From contig CAWAQA010000009.1 in NCBI GenBank assembly GCA_963784065.1, positions 310,001-374,000 on the forward strand: a stretch of DNA of 64,000 bases, read 5' to 3'. Below the pieces are notes generated by a model. That model was not told the origin of the DNA. It ran no database searches and saw only the letters and a program-made list of their open reading frames with translations. How positions within the stretch are numbered: the stretch's first letter is position 1; the number at the start of each line of letters is the position of its first letter. The position numbers and the translations under genes are program-made. Source of the DNA: CAWAQA01 sp963784065 (lineage in GTDB: Bacteria; Acidobacteriota; Vicinamibacteria; Vicinamibacterales; UBA2999). Shown in pieces: positions 16,544 through 26,918 of the stretch.

Positions 16544-19450
16544 CTACCAGACGAATCGCACGGCCAGCTCTGCCTGCTGGCGTGGATACACGGTGTTGAG
16601 GGTGCCAAAGGAATTCGACGTGGCGTTCAGCTGCCACGGCGTCGCGCCGGTGCCGAAGCTGTCCGTGCCGAACAGGTTGAACACCTGGCCGATGAGCTCG
16701 AGGCGCCGCGCACCGCCGAGCGTCAGCGTCTTGCTCACCCGCATGTCGATGCGCTGGAACTCGTCGGTCATCAGCTGGCTCTCCGGAATCGCCGCCAGCC
16801 CGCGCGACGCCCGCCACGCGTTCACCTGCGCGAGCATCTCCGCGTCGTTCCCGCGGTTGAACACGCTCTTCGTCGTCCCCGGCACGTAGTCGGTCACCGC
16901 GCCATCCTGGTTCAGGTCGATCCCCGCGCGCGCGCTGAACGGCCGCGTCGAGCGGAAATTCCACACCGCGCCCAGCGTGATGTCCCACGGCAGCTGGACC
17001 GCCCCGCTCGCCACCACCGTGTGGCGCCGGTCCTGGAGCCCGTAGCCGAAGTCGTACTCCGGGTGATAGAAGTCCACCTGGGTGACGCCCCCGGCGCCCT
17101 GGTCTCTGTCCGACGCGAGCGTGTAGGACACCAGATACTGGTAGCGGTCGGAGAAGCGCTTATCGAGCCGCAGGTAGAGCGCGCGGTATTCGGTCTCGCC
17201 TGTGGACGTGTATTCGAGGATGTTGCCCCAGCCTGCGATCGGGCGCACCCGCGTCACCGGGTCCGGCGTATTGATGTTGGTGATCTGGTTGCCCTTGTTG
17301 CCGTTGCTGAACACACCGTCCACATGGATGGCCAGGTTGGGCCGCAGCTCGTGCGACAGCCCGCCGTTGAACGAGACGGCTTCCGGCTGCTCGATCTCAT
17401 CGCTGGTGATGTTGACGTTCGGCGTTGCCGACACCGTGACGAACGCCTGCGGCGACAACCCGTTATACGGGTCCGGATACGAGGGGTTCCGGATGCTGAC
17501 CGAGTCTGCAGCAGCGTGTTCACCTCGTTGCGCAGGGTGTTCGCAAAGACGTTGCTGTAGTACTTGCCCGCGGCGAACCGGGCCACCGTCTGCCCCGTGC
17601 CGCGGACGTCCCACGCCAGCCCGAACCGCGGCCCGAAGTTGTTGTTGTCCGCCCGCGACGTCGGATCGATGAGCTCGCCCAGCCGCTCGCGGCCGTCGAG
17701 GGTGATGTGATTGTTGAACGACTTGTACAGCGTCTCGTAACGCAGGCCGACATCCATCGTGAGGTTCGGCCGGATCCGCCATTCGTCCTGCACGTAGCCC
17801 TGGATCCAGTCGGCCCGGAGGTGCCGCGGCAGCGGCGGGAACGAGGCGGTGTAGAGGATCGGGTTCCGCAGGTTCGCTATCGCCGCGTCGCTGCCGTCGA
17901 AGAACTGGTCCGTGGCGAAGGTCCAGGATCCCATGTTGTGCATCGACTCCTCGTTCGAACGGAAGCGCAGGAAGGCGCCGCCCGTCTTGAAGGTGTGCGA
18001 GCCCACGCTGAGCGAGAAGTCGTTGGAGATGTCCCAGCGTTTGGTGCTGTTGTTGCTGTACTGGATCGATCCCCACGTCAGGCTCGGGAACGTGATAGAC
18101 GCCCTTGTAGTCCTCGAAGCGCTCCGGCGGGAACTCGCCGCGCTGGTCCGCCGGCCAGCGGTCGATCCCGGGAGGGCTGCTCAGGTTCTCGAGGTGCGAC
18201 GGCGGAACCTGCGCCCGGATCTCGTTCAACGCCCGCGAGCTGATGACCCACGTGTGCGCCATCAGCAGCGAATCGCGGGGCGAGGTCGTGTCCTGCCCGG
18301 TATTGCCGGCCATGCTGCCGCCGCACTCCTCGCACAGGGTCTTTTCCCTGTCCCACAGGTAGCGGAGGAACACGCTCTGCCCGTTGCTGATCTGCATGTC
18401 GCCGCGCAGCAGCACCTGCCGCCGCTCGTAGCCGGCCGCGGCGTTCTCCTCGACGCCCGAGTAGAACTGCGGCTGGCCGGTGCGCACCGTCACCGTCTTC
18501 GGTTCGTTGGTCCGCTCGACCGCGCCGAAGAAGTGGATGCGGTCGCGCAGAATCGGCCCCCCGAAGGCGCCGCCATACTGGTTGCGCCGGTACTCGGGCT
18601 TCGGCGTCCCGCGGGTGTCGTGCGCCTCCTTCTCGAACTTGTCCATGGTGTTGAGGCTCGTGTCGCGGAAAAACTCGAAGACCTCGCCGTGGAACTGGTT
18701 CGTGCCGGACTTGGTCGCCGTCAGCACCACGCCGCCGACTGCGCTGTACTGCGCTGAGGCGCCGCTGATGTTGACGCGGAACTCGCGGATGCCCGACTGC
18801 GGCACCTCGAGGAATTCCTGCCCTGAGTTGTAGAGCTGGTTATTTCCGCCGTCCACATACGACGTCGTCAGGTTGGCGTTGGCGCCACCGGCCCCGACCG
18901 TCGGCCTTGCGCGTCGTGTCCCGGTCGGCAGCTGCGTCCCCGGCAACAGCAACGCCAGCGACCCGGCCTGCCGGTTCGCGATCGGCAGCATCTCGATCTG
19001 TTCCTGGGTGACCACGGTCGCCACCTCGGTCGTCGTCGTTTCGACGACCGGCGCCAGCGCCGTGACGGTCACCGACTCCTGCACCCCCTGCAGCGACATC
19101 GTCAGGTTGAGTTGTACGACGAGGCCGATCGTCAGCGTGAGGCCGGGTGCGTCCCTGACTCCAAACCCCTGCAACTCCGCCTTGACGTCGTAGCGGCCGG
19201 GTTGGAGTCCCGCGACGCGGTACTGCCCCTCGGTCTCGGTCACCGTGGTCCGGACCGTTCCGGAGTCGACGTTGCGTAGCGTCACCGTGACGCCGGGCAG
19301 GACACCGCCCTGCGCATCGGTGATGACTCCCGTGACCGCGGCGCTTGCTTCACCTTGAGCCGCTACGGGGACTGCTGTTGCCAGCGCCAGGATCGAAAAG
19401 AGAACCGCCGTCCGACAGGTGCGAAACCCGGACCCTACCGCAGATCTCAT
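16544..19450 (-). CDS. TonB-dependent receptor with carboxypeptidase-regulatory-like domain, Oar type (two frameshifts)
   Basis: About 968 residues when joined. Signal peptide (TAVLFSILALATAVPVAAQG), then a CarboxypepD_reg-like domain ('AAVTGVITDAQGGVLPGVTVTLRN'). The plug follows ('ESVTVTALAPVVETTTTEVATVV', 'PIANRQAGSLALLLPGTQLP', 'VGGVVLTATKSGTNQFHGEVFEFF'), then a long beta-barrel ending in the typical aromatic 'AELAVRFVW'. Frame changes lie near 18095 and 17500. This is the Oar/OmpA-related receptor group common in Acidobacteriota; the ligand is not predictable. ATG 19450 has GGAGGTCC upstream; the longer frame reaching 19555 lacks support. Confidence 0.87.
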   Translation of the reverse strand: MRSAVGSGFRTCRTAVLFSILALATAVPVAAQGEASAAVTGVITDAQGGVLPGVTVTLRNVDSGTVRTTVTETEGQYRVAGLQPGRYDVKAELQGFGVRDAPGLTLTIGLVVQLNLTMSLQGVQESVTVTALAPVVETTTTEVATVVTQEQIEMLPIANRQAGSLALLLPGTQLPTGTRRARPTVGAGGANANLTTSYVDGGNNQLYNSGQEFLEVPQSGIREFRVNISGASAQYSAVGGVVLTATKSGTNQFHGEVFEFFRDTSLNTMDKFEKEAHDTRGTPKPEYRRNQYGGAFGGPILRDRIHFFGAVERTNEPKTVTVRTGQPQFYSGVEENAAAGYERRQVLLRGDMQISNGQSVFLRYLWDREKTLCEECGGSMAGNTGQDTTSPRDSLLMAHTWVISSRALNEIRAQVPPSHLENLSSPPGIDRWPADQRGEFPPERFEDYKGVYHVPEPDVGIDPVQQQQHQTLGHLQRLLAQRGLAHLQDGRRLPALPFERGVDAQHGILDLRHGPVLRRQRRGDSEPAEPDPLHRLVPAAAAAPPGRLDPGLRAGRMADPAEPHDGCRPALRDAVQVVQQSHHPRRPRAAGRAHRSDVAGGQQQLRAAVRAGVGRPRHGADGGPVRRGQVLQQRLCEHPAQRGEHAAADSVSIRNPSYPDPYNGLSPQAFVTVSATPNVNITSDEIEQPEAVSFNGGLSHELRPNLAIHVDGVFSNGNKGNQITNINTPDPVTRVRPIAGWGNILEYTSTGETEYRALYLRLDKRFSDRYQYLVSYTLASDRDQGAGGVTQVDFYHPEYDFGYGLQDRRHTVVASGAVQLPWDITLGAVWNFRSTRPFSARAGIDLNQDGAVTDYVPGTTKSVFNRGNDAEMLAQVNAWRASRGLAAIPESQLMTDEFQRIDMRVSKTLTLGGARRLELIGQVFNLFGTDSFGTGATPWQLNATSNSFGTLNTVYPRQQAELAVRFVW

Positions 19451-19652
19451 GTGAGGACCTCCTCGCGAGAACCGGGATAACGGAGGACACAGGGGTACCG
19501 TTCGCCGCCGACGAGAGGTGTGCTTAGGACGTGCGCGGTGACGTTCGCATAGCACCTGCGCTTTGTCAAGGAACCGTTGTTGCGCGGCCAGCGGCGGTTT
19601 CCTTACTATTTGGAGCCATCAGCCGCATACGCTGTGCGCGGCTCATCGCCGC

Positions 19653-22600
19653 ATGAACGGACTGCTCTACGTCCTCTTCTTCTGCTCCGGCTTCAGCGGC
19701 TTGATTTACCAGGTCGTGTGGATACGCGTGTTCGGGAACGTGTTCGGGAACACGATCTATTCCGCGTCGCTGGTCGTCGCCGTCTTCATGCTCGGCCTCG
19801 GCGCCGGCAGCTACGTGGCCGGAGCCTGGGCGGATCGCCGCTACGCGGAACGGCCGGATTCGCTCCTGCGTGCCTACGCGTACGCCGAGTGCGGGATCGC
19901 CGCGCTCGGCCTTGGCATCTCGGCGCTGCTGCCACACCTCGAGCAGTTGTCCGCGCTCGTCTCCTGGTACGCGCGCGACGCGCAGGGGTGGTACGTGCTG
20001 TCGACGGCGTCCTACCTCGCGCGTGCCGCCATCGCCGCGGTCCTGCTCCTGCCGGTCACGATGCTGATGGGCGGCACCCTGGTAATGCTCATCCGCCATC
20101 TCGTCCGCCGGGACGTCGAGATCGCCGCGCGGCGCATCGCGGTGCTCTACAGCGTGAACGCCGCGGGCGCGGCGATCGGCTGCCTGCTGACCGACCTCGC
20201 CTTCGTGCCGTCGTTCGGGTTGGGCACCACGCAGGTCATCGCGGTCTCGTCCAACGTCGTGGCCGGGGTTGGGGCGCTGTACATTGCCTTCCGGCTGCCC
20301 GCCTTCGCGCGAAGCGCTTCGGCGCGTCCGCCGGAGCCGGGCGGAGGCGGAAAGCCAGCGGAGTGCCTGAGCCAGACAGCGCAGGCCGGCTGAAGCCGGC
20401 CTCGGCGACGACACAGATGCGGAGAGGCCGCCTTCAGCCGGCGCGGGTCGAGGCTGCCGCCGCGGATCCACGAATCCGGGATCACGACTCACGAATCGCG
20501 CTGATCGCGTTGGCGCTCGCCTTGTCGGGGTTCGCCGCGATGGGCATGGAGATCGTCTGGTTCCGCCATTTCAGCATCCTCCTCGGTGAATTCCGCGCCG
20601 TGTTCTCGCTGCTGCTGGCCCTCGTCCTCCTCGGGATCGCGGTGGGCTCGTTCGCCGGCGGGGTCGTCCTCCGCCGCACGAATCAGCCGGCGCAATGGCT
20701 GATCGTCGCGCAGGGCCTGTTCATCGCCTCCACGCTTTTCGGATTGGCGTCCGCGGATGCGGAAGCGATCAGGAACATCGGACTGGCGCACGCGGCCGCG
20801 CTCGCCGCCACCGGGCGCGAGGTGTCCGCGTTCGGACGCGCCGTCGAGGAGCTGTGGTTCAACGCGAGACCGATGCTGCTCGAGGTGGGCATTCCGGCGC
20901 TGTTGATGGGGGTCGCCTTTCCCCTCGGCAACGCGGTCATCCAGCACGCCGAGCGCTCCGTCGGCCGGCGTGCTGGCGCGCTCTACCTCGCCAACACCAC
21001 CGGCGCCGTCGCCGGCTCCCTGGTCGCGGGGTTCCTGCTCCTGCCAACGCTGGGGATCCAGGGGAGCGCCACGATGCTCATGCTGGCCGCCGGCGCCGCC
21101 GTGATTCCTCTTCACCTGGCGTCGCGGACGCTTGATCGTCCGGCTGAAGCCGGAAGCCATCGCCCGGCCGAAGCCGGAAGCCACCGCCGTCAACGTGCAC
21201 TTCGACTCCGTCCTTGCTCGCCGATACCCACTGCCACTCTTCGCCACGGTGGGCGCGGTCGCGGTGGCGGCGGTGGCGATCGGCCTGTGGCTGCGCCTGC
21301 CGCCGGACTACGTGATCAGCCGCGCGCTCGTGCTCCCGGTGCAGCGGCTCCTGACCTTGAGCGAAGGCATCACCGAGGTGATTGCCGTCGCGGACGTGCC
21401 GGGCAGGGGCCGCATGTTGAGCACCAACGGCCACCCGATGTCATCGACCGATCTCCTGTCGCAGCGCTACATGCGGGCGCTCGCGCACATTCCGCTCCTC
21501 GCTGCCGACAGCCCTGAGAGTGTGCTCGTCATCTGCTTCGGCGTCGGCAACACCGCGCACGCCGCGACCCTTCACCCCAGCGTCCGGCGAGTCGACGTGG
21601 TCGACATTTCCGGACACGTGCTCTCGCATGCCGGCTACTTCGCCGACGTGAACGGCGACGTGCTGAACGACCCGCGCGTCGCGGTGCACGTCAACGACGG
21701 GCGCCACCATCTGCGGATGCCGCGCGATGCGGCGTATGACTTGATCACGCTGGAGCCGCCGCCCATCGTCCATGCCGGCGTCGGTGCGTTGTATTCGCGG
21801 GAGTTCTATGCGCTCGCGCGAACGCGCCTCAAGCCGAAGGGTTATGTCAGCCAGTGGCTCCCCGTGTCGCAGGTATCCGAAGAGACCAACCTGGCGATGA
21901 TTCGCGCGTTCCTCGACGTGTTCCCGCAGTCCGTCCTGCTGTCGGGCGCTCATACGAACCTGTTGCTGGTCGGCGTGAACGACTCCCGCATCGAGATCGA
22001 TCCGGCGAGCATCGCCGCCGGCCTGTCGAAAGCTCCTGCCGTCCAGGCCGATCTCCAGCGTCTCGATCTTGGCAGCCCACGCGAGATCGTCGGCACCTTC
22101 GTCGCCTCGGCGCGCACGCTTGCCGCCGCGACGCAGGGCGTCGCTGCCGCGACCGATGACCGCCCCATTCAGGAGTACAGTTCGCGATCGCTCCTGGAGT
22201 TCGGCGGGAGAAGACCCGCCTCGATCGTTGACCTGAGCCAGGTCTCGGCCTGGTGCCCGGCATGCTATTCCAACGGAAACCCGGTGCCGCTCGTGGAGGG
22301 GCTCGACACCTATCTTGCGTTGCTCGGCCTCGTCTATGGGCGGCGTCGGCCGGCGACACGCCGCCGGCCCCCGTACCTGCCGACTCGCCGCCCCGAGTGA
22401 TTGCGGGCAGCGCCTACCTTGGCGCGCTCGTCCCTGAGTCGGCGGAACTGCACAACGTGTTGGGCAGCGCGCTGGCCGCGAGGAACAGCCACGTCGCGGC
22501 GATTGCCGAGTTTCGCGAAGCGCTCCGCCTCGACCCCGATTCCGCGACCGCGCACTGGAACCTGGGGCGCACGCTGACCGTGCCCGAGGACGCCCTCCCA

Positions 22601-22907
22601 CACCTGCGCCGCTCGGTCGAGCTCGATCCGCGCCGGGCCGAGGCCCGCTATCAACTGGCGACCGTCCTCCTCGAAACGCGCCAGTACCGAGGATGCGGTC
22701 GAGGAGTTTCGGGCGGCGCTCCAGCTGATGCCGGATTCGGCCGAGGTCCGGAACAATCTCGGTGTGAGCCTGGCGTCGCAGGGAAAAATGGACGAGGCGA
22801 TCGACCAGTTCCAGCAGGCGCTCACGGTGCAGCCCGAGTTCGCCGACGCGCGGCGCAACCTGACCATGGCGCTCGAGAAGCAACGGCAAAGGCCTCAGGG
22901 CCGCTGA
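19653..22907 (+). CDS. Membrane spermidine-synthase-like protein with TPR tail (broken frame; palindromes inside)
   Basis: Composite gene. Residues 1-230 are a first membrane block ('LLYVLFFCSGFSGLIYQVVWIRVFGN', 'VVAVFMLGLGAGSYVAG', 'TMLMGGTLVMLIRHL'), then a second block ('LALALSGFAAMGMEIVWFRHFSILLG', 'LLALVLLGIAVGSFAGG'), the pattern of fused MFS/spermidine-synthase proteins. The soluble domain starts near 21200 with the SAM-site 'VLVICFGVGNTAHAA' and 'DVVDISGHVL'. The catalytic-region 'LITLEPPPIVHAGVG' lacks the usual Asp, so polyamine synthesis is doubtful. From about 22440 TPR helices follow ('GDSAT'-type units: NVLGSALAARNSHVAAIAEF, QFQQALTVQPEFADARRNL), ending at 22907. Frame changes: near 20393, 21135-21190, 22340 and 22690. 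The first break is a stop created by the TGAA loop of a palindromic repeat. Confidence 0.7.
20383..20442. repeat. TGAA-loop palindrome pair inside the spermidine-synthase-like gene
   Basis: A perfect copy at 20383-20402 (arms AGGCCGGC and GCCGGCCT) is followed by an inverted, less perfect copy at 20425-20442 (aggccgcc-ttca-gccggc). In the frame of the first membrane block the TGA of the loop is the stop codon (20391-20393). The element separates the two membrane halves. Confidence 0.75.
21138..21185. repeat. Tandem palindrome copies inside the gene, linker between membrane and SpeE-like domains
   Basis: TCCGGC-TGAA-GCCGGA (21139-21154) is followed by a second, point-mutated copy (CGGCCGAAGCCGG). 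Read in the membrane-domain frame the two copies encode two consecutive RPAEAGSH units; in the SpeE-domain frame they encode KPEAIARPKPEA. Both frames are open here. Confidence 0.65.
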
Positions 22908-22916
22908 CGGCCGTAG

Positions 22917-22975
22917 GGGCCGGCTTCAGCCGGCCCGGGTGAACGACGCGATAATGGGCCGGCTGAAGCCGGCCC
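22917..22975. repeat. Head-to-head palindrome pair (BIME-like)
   Basis: GGGCCGGC-TTCA-GCCGGCCC (22917-22936) and its inverse with TGAA (22956-22975), flanked outward by GTAGG on the left and CCTAC on the right. The pair lies between the TPR tail stop and the methyltransferase start. Confidence 0.8.
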
Positions 22976-23015
22976 CTACGACTGCCAGCTGAGGTCAGCC
23001 CCTCCGACTGCATCA

Positions 23016-24345
23016 ATGCCCGACCGTCATCACATCCAGAACATCATTCAGCGTCTCTTCCACCGGTCGCCCGCTCTGCAGGCCGGCAGCCTGCGCGTGC
23101 TCGATCTCTGGTACCAGCTGGCGCTGCTGCCCTATCGCCGGCGCCGGCGGAAGGGCGCCGCTACAGAGCACCCGGACCTCGCCGCGCGAACCGACGGGTA
23201 TAACGCCGCAGCGGAGCGCTACTTCGCCCGGTTCGACACGCCGTCGTTTCTCCTCGACAAGCCGTTCAGCGAACCAGCGGCGCTTCCCAAGCACTTGATC
23301 GATGCCGGCGTGCTCATCGCTGCGTCGAGGATGGCGCCTGGCGATGTCGTGCTCGAGCTCGGCGCGGGCAGTTGCTGGCTGTCGCACATGCTGAATCGCT
23401 ACGGCTGCACGACCGTCGCCGTGGACGTCTCACCAACGGTCATCGAGCTGGGACGCCGGCTGTTCCAGGCCGACTCGCGGACCAACTGGGACCTGGCGCC
23501 GCGGTTCCTCGTCTACGACGGCCACCAGTTGCCGGTGGAGAACGCCTCGTGTGACCGGATCGTGATCAACGACGCGTTTCATCACGTGCCGAACCAGCGC
23601 GAACTGCTCACGGAAATGCACCGCGTCCTGCGCCACGACGGCATCGTGGCGATGTCCGAGCCCGGCCGCGGTCACGCGGCGGCCGGCCATAGCGTGCACG
23701 AGGCACGCGAGTTCGGTGTACTCGAGAACGAACTGGTCGTGGAGGACCTCGCGGCGCTGGCTCGCGAGTGCGGCTTCGAACAGGTCAAGATCGTCGCCAC
23801 CAGCCCGCATGTGCTGACGGAAGTCGATGCCGCCGACCTCGGACCCTTCATGGGCGGGAAGGGGTTCGCGGCGCACTGGAAATCCTTCTGCAGCGCGCTC
23901 GAACAGCATCACTACATTCTTCTCTACAAGGGTCAGGCGGGCCCGACGACGAGGCGTCCGGCGCGGCTCGCCGCGCAAGTGGAGGTCGCCCGCGGACCCG
24001 GCGCATCGTGCCCGGCGAACGCGGCGATGAGCGTCAGCCTCCGGGTGGTCGAACACAGGGGACACGGTCTGGCTGGGCGGCAGCGTTCCTCGCGCCGGCT
24101 GGACCCGTGTTGGCGCCCATTTGTACCGGGGTGGGGCATCACGTGAGCTCGCCGACTACGACTGGTGGCGGGGCGACCTGCCGGCCCGCGTTGCGCCCGG
24201 AGAAGGTGTCACGCTCGAGGCGGCGCTCCCGGCATTGACCGTCCCCGGAGAGTACGTCATCGTCTTCGACCTGGTGATCGAAGGAATGACGTGGTTCGCG
24301 GCGCACGGATCGCCACCGGTTGCCGTCGATGTCCGTATCAGGTGA
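23016..24345 (+). CDS. Class I SAM methyltransferase with C-terminal beta domain (one frameshift)
   Basis: About 442 residues when joined. Residues 110-240 hold a class I SAM fold: motif I 'VVLELGAGSCWLSHMLNRYG', the acidic loop 'VAVDVSPTVIELGRRL', 'RIVINDAFHHVPNQRELLTEM' and 'LRHDGIVAMSEPGRGH'. This resembles Methyltransf_11 enzymes of polysaccharide or lipid modification clusters. After a frame change near 24055 the protein continues with 'DTVWLGGSVPRAGWTRVGAHLY', 'WWRGDLPARVAPGEGVTLEAALPAL' and 'GEYVIVFDLVIEGMTWFA'. That is a beta-sandwich like the sugar-binding C-terminal domain of O-antigen export or modification proteins. The acceptor is unknown but probably a surface glycan. Confidence 0.78.
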
Positions 24346-24367
24346 AGTCTCCCCCGCAGACGAGAGG

Positions 24368-25310
24368 ATGATGCCGAGTCGACGACAGTTCCTCGCAACA
24401 GCCGGGGTCGTGCTCACCGGTGAGGCCTTGGCGGGAATGCAACGCCCGCGGCAGCCCGTGGCCGCGTCCCGCTTCCACGACCTCCGTCGCGGCGTCGGCT
24501 ATTTCACCGGTCCGGGCGGCACCATCGGCTGGCTCGCCACACGGGACGGCGCCGCCGTGATCGACACTCAGTTCCCGGAAACGGCGAAGCTATGCGTCGA
24601 TGGGCTGCGAAACCGGTCGGCCCGCGGTATCGAGGTGTTGATCAACACACACCATCACGGCGACCACACCGCGGGCAACACCACGTTCCGACCCGGCCGT
24701 CAGGCAGATCGTCCAGCACGAGCGCTGCGCCATGATGCACCGGGCCGCGGCGCAGGCCGCCGGAGGCGACGCACAGAAAGGGCTCGCTGACTCGACCTTC
24801 ACCGATTCGTGGTCCACGACGATCGGGACCGAGCGGGTCGCCGTTTCCTACTACGGGCCGGCGCACACGAGCGGCGACGCGGTCGTGCTGTTCGAGCAGG
24901 CCAACGTGGTTCACCTGGGCGACCTGGTCTTCAACCGGATGCCGCCATTCGTCGATCGGCCGGCCGGCGCCTCGATTCGAAGCTGGATCGCCATCCTCGA
25001 GCGCATCGCCGCGGAGCACGGAAATGCGACGTTCATCTTCGGGCACGGGAAGAACGATGTGGTGAGCGGGACCGCGAAGGACGTGACCCATTTCAAAGAC
25101 TACTTGACCGCGGTGCTCGACTACGTCCAGAAAGGCATCACGGCCGGCCGGTCGCTGCAGGAGATTGCGAGCCTCGACATGCTGCCCGGCTTCCCCGACC
25201 ACATGAACATTGCAAAAACGTACACCTCGCCAGTTCCGGTCTTCACGCTGACCCATGTCCTGACCGCGATGTACGAGGAACTCACGACGCCGCAGGGCCC
25301 TGCCCGGTGA
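24368..25310 (+). CDS. Tat-exported metallo-beta-lactamase-fold hydrolase (one frameshift)
   Basis: About 314 residues. It opens with a twin-arginine signal 'PSRRQFLATAGVVLTG'. The MBL zinc motif 'INTHHHGDHTAGN' follows. After a frame change near 24695 come 'TSGDAVVLFEQANVVHLGDLVFNRMPPFVD' (metal-binding Asp region) and 'FIFGHGKNDVV' (third His). Thus the main metal ligands of the family are present. The substrate is unknown; the group includes quinoprotein-relay and SoxH-like proteins as well as lactamases. Two adjacent ATGs (24368, 24371) follow GAGAGG. It starts 22 bases after the methyltransferase stop. Confidence 0.8.
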
Positions 25311-25627
25311 GGGGTCCCTCGTCTCGGAACCCCAATCGTCTGCGACGAAAATCTGCGCGATGTCACCACGTTGAGTGTGCGCGTCTCGATGCGGATGCTG
25401 ACGAGGCCGCGGTCCGGGCGCGACCGTGACGGCGTGAGCATCCAGATAGAAACGCGTATCCCAGTCGCTCACCTCCGGTAGTCTAGTGATCCATCCCCTC
25501 TGTGCATAAAGCTCGACCGTAAGAAGCGCCGTGGCTCCGGCTGCTGCGGCGGCGTGTCCCGTGCGGAGGGTATTTCCTGATACCCGTCCACGGGCTATGG
25601 TGACTGACCTGACCGTCGAAGAGACCT
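25311..25627. other. 317-base intergenic region with a possible minus-strand relic
   Basis: No supported gene. A minus-strand frame reads a protein-like stretch ('LLTVELYAQRGWITRLPEVS', then 'DWDTRFYLDAHAVTVAP') which continues in another frame as 'DRGLVSIRIETRTLNVVTSR'. It has no good start and runs antisense into the MBL gene. It may be a decayed gene or chance. The right end must contain the promoter of the HtrA-antiporter operon; no clear -35/-10 pair was recognised. Confidence 0.25.
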
Positions 25628-26918
25628 GTGACCCAGCCAACGACCTTTGCGCACCCGCGGATCTCCAGGGAAACGCGCCGCCTGCTGCTGGCGGTGCTCG
25701 TGGCGGTGGCCGTCCTGTGGCTGCTCGCGCGCGTGCGGTTCACTGACGGCCCTCCGGCCGCGGGGCCCGTTCAGCCGCTGCTCGGGCAGTTGGCGGCGAG
25801 GCCCACGTTCGCGGATCTTGCCGCGGAGATCTCGCGGGTGCACGCGCGTCTGCAACCGTCGGTGCTCGTCGTCAACGTGCCTCCGGCGATCGACGACACA
25901 ACCTTCCCGGGGCCTCGCCCGCTGGCCGCACTCCGCGTGACGAACACCCTTGCCGTAGCCCTGCTGCCCGAAGCGGCCGCCGCCAGGCCGGACGATCTCG
26001 ATGTCGTCGCCACCGATGCCGCGTCGGGCCTCACGATCCTGAACGTCGACGCGGCCGAGGGCGTGACGCCGCCAGCCGCATGGACACCGCAGCGACCCGA
26101 GGACCCGCGTTACGTCTGGGCCACAACGGCGCTGGCCGGCGGGGTTTCGCTGCGCCCGGTCTTTGTCGCGGCACTGGAGCCCATTACCCGGCCCGCGTGG
26201 CCGGGCCAGCTCTGGAAGACCGCTCCCTCGACCGATCTCGAACCTGGTTCGTTCGTGTTCACCACCACCGGCAATCTCGCCGGCCTCGTGGTCGACGATG
26301 GCGGCGAACGGGCAATCGTGGGAGGCGACGCGTTGATGGTCGAGATCGAGCGCCTCCGTGACAGCCCGAATCCCGGCCGCGGCCACCTCGGACTCGAGGT
26401 GCAGCCGTTGTCGCGAGCGCTCGCGTCCGCCACGGGGTCAACGGGAGGTGTCGTCGTCACGTGGGTAGATCCCATGGGCCCTGCCGCGGGCGCGCTCGTC
26501 GTCGGTGACGTGATGGAGGAGGCGGATGGCACGCGCCTTACGCCGCAGAACTGGGCGGTGCGCGCGGCCCGCGTGGTCCCCGGGGAGATGCTCACCATCC
26601 GGGTGCGCCGCCGGGGCGAGGTGCACGAAGCCGTGCTCGTTGCAGCGGCGGCGCCACCTCCGTCGGACGTCGCATCCCTCGGTGCCCTGATGCGGGCAGT
26701 CCCAGGCGTAGGGTCGGAGGTGTTGCGCGTTGTCCCGATCGGGCGCCGCGGAACGCTCCGGGGTGGAAGCCGGCGACGTGATCACGCTTGCCGGCGAGAT
26801 CGCGGCGCCTACGCCCGGCCAGGTCCGCGCCGCCTTTGACGAAGACCGGGAAGGGCGCGGCGTGCTGCTGGCCTTCACGCGCGGAGCATCGCATCGAGTG
26901 GTGGTACTCGGACGGTGA
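25628..26918 (+). CDS. HtrA/DegP-like PDZ protein with apparently degenerate protease domain (one frameshift)
   Basis: About 430 residues. An N-terminal membrane anchor (LLLAVLVAVAVLWLLARV) is followed by a trypsin-like region (about 60-250) that keeps the fold landmarks of HtrA: 'VVATDAASGLTILNVDA' in place of the DPxTDLAVLKV strand, and 'SFVFTTTGNLAGLVVDDGG' where active enzymes have GNSGGPL. The catalytic Ser is therefore absent, and I find no clear His/Asp pair. Two PDZ domains follow: 'RGHLGLEVQPLSRAL...GGVVVTWVDPMGPAAGALVVGDVME' and, after a frame change near 26745, 'GAAERSGVEAGDVITLAGE'. It is likely a periplasmic scaffold or sensor rather than a protease. GTG start. Its stop overlaps the next start as GTGA. 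Confidence 0.7.

Noticed and set aside
20391..20393. Programmed frameshift or stop readthrough at the palindrome in the membrane gene
   Set aside because: No slippery sequence was seen, and similar frame breaks occur throughout the contig without such context; indel or REP insertion is simpler.
21441..22889. 482-codon minus-strand frame opposite the SpeE-like/TPR part
   Set aside because: Shadow; no protein features, and the plus strand carries the SAM motif and TPRs.
25311..25627. Minus-strand protein-like stretch as a gene
   Set aside because: Needs a frame change, lacks a credible start and overlaps the MBL gene antisense; recorded only as a possible relic.
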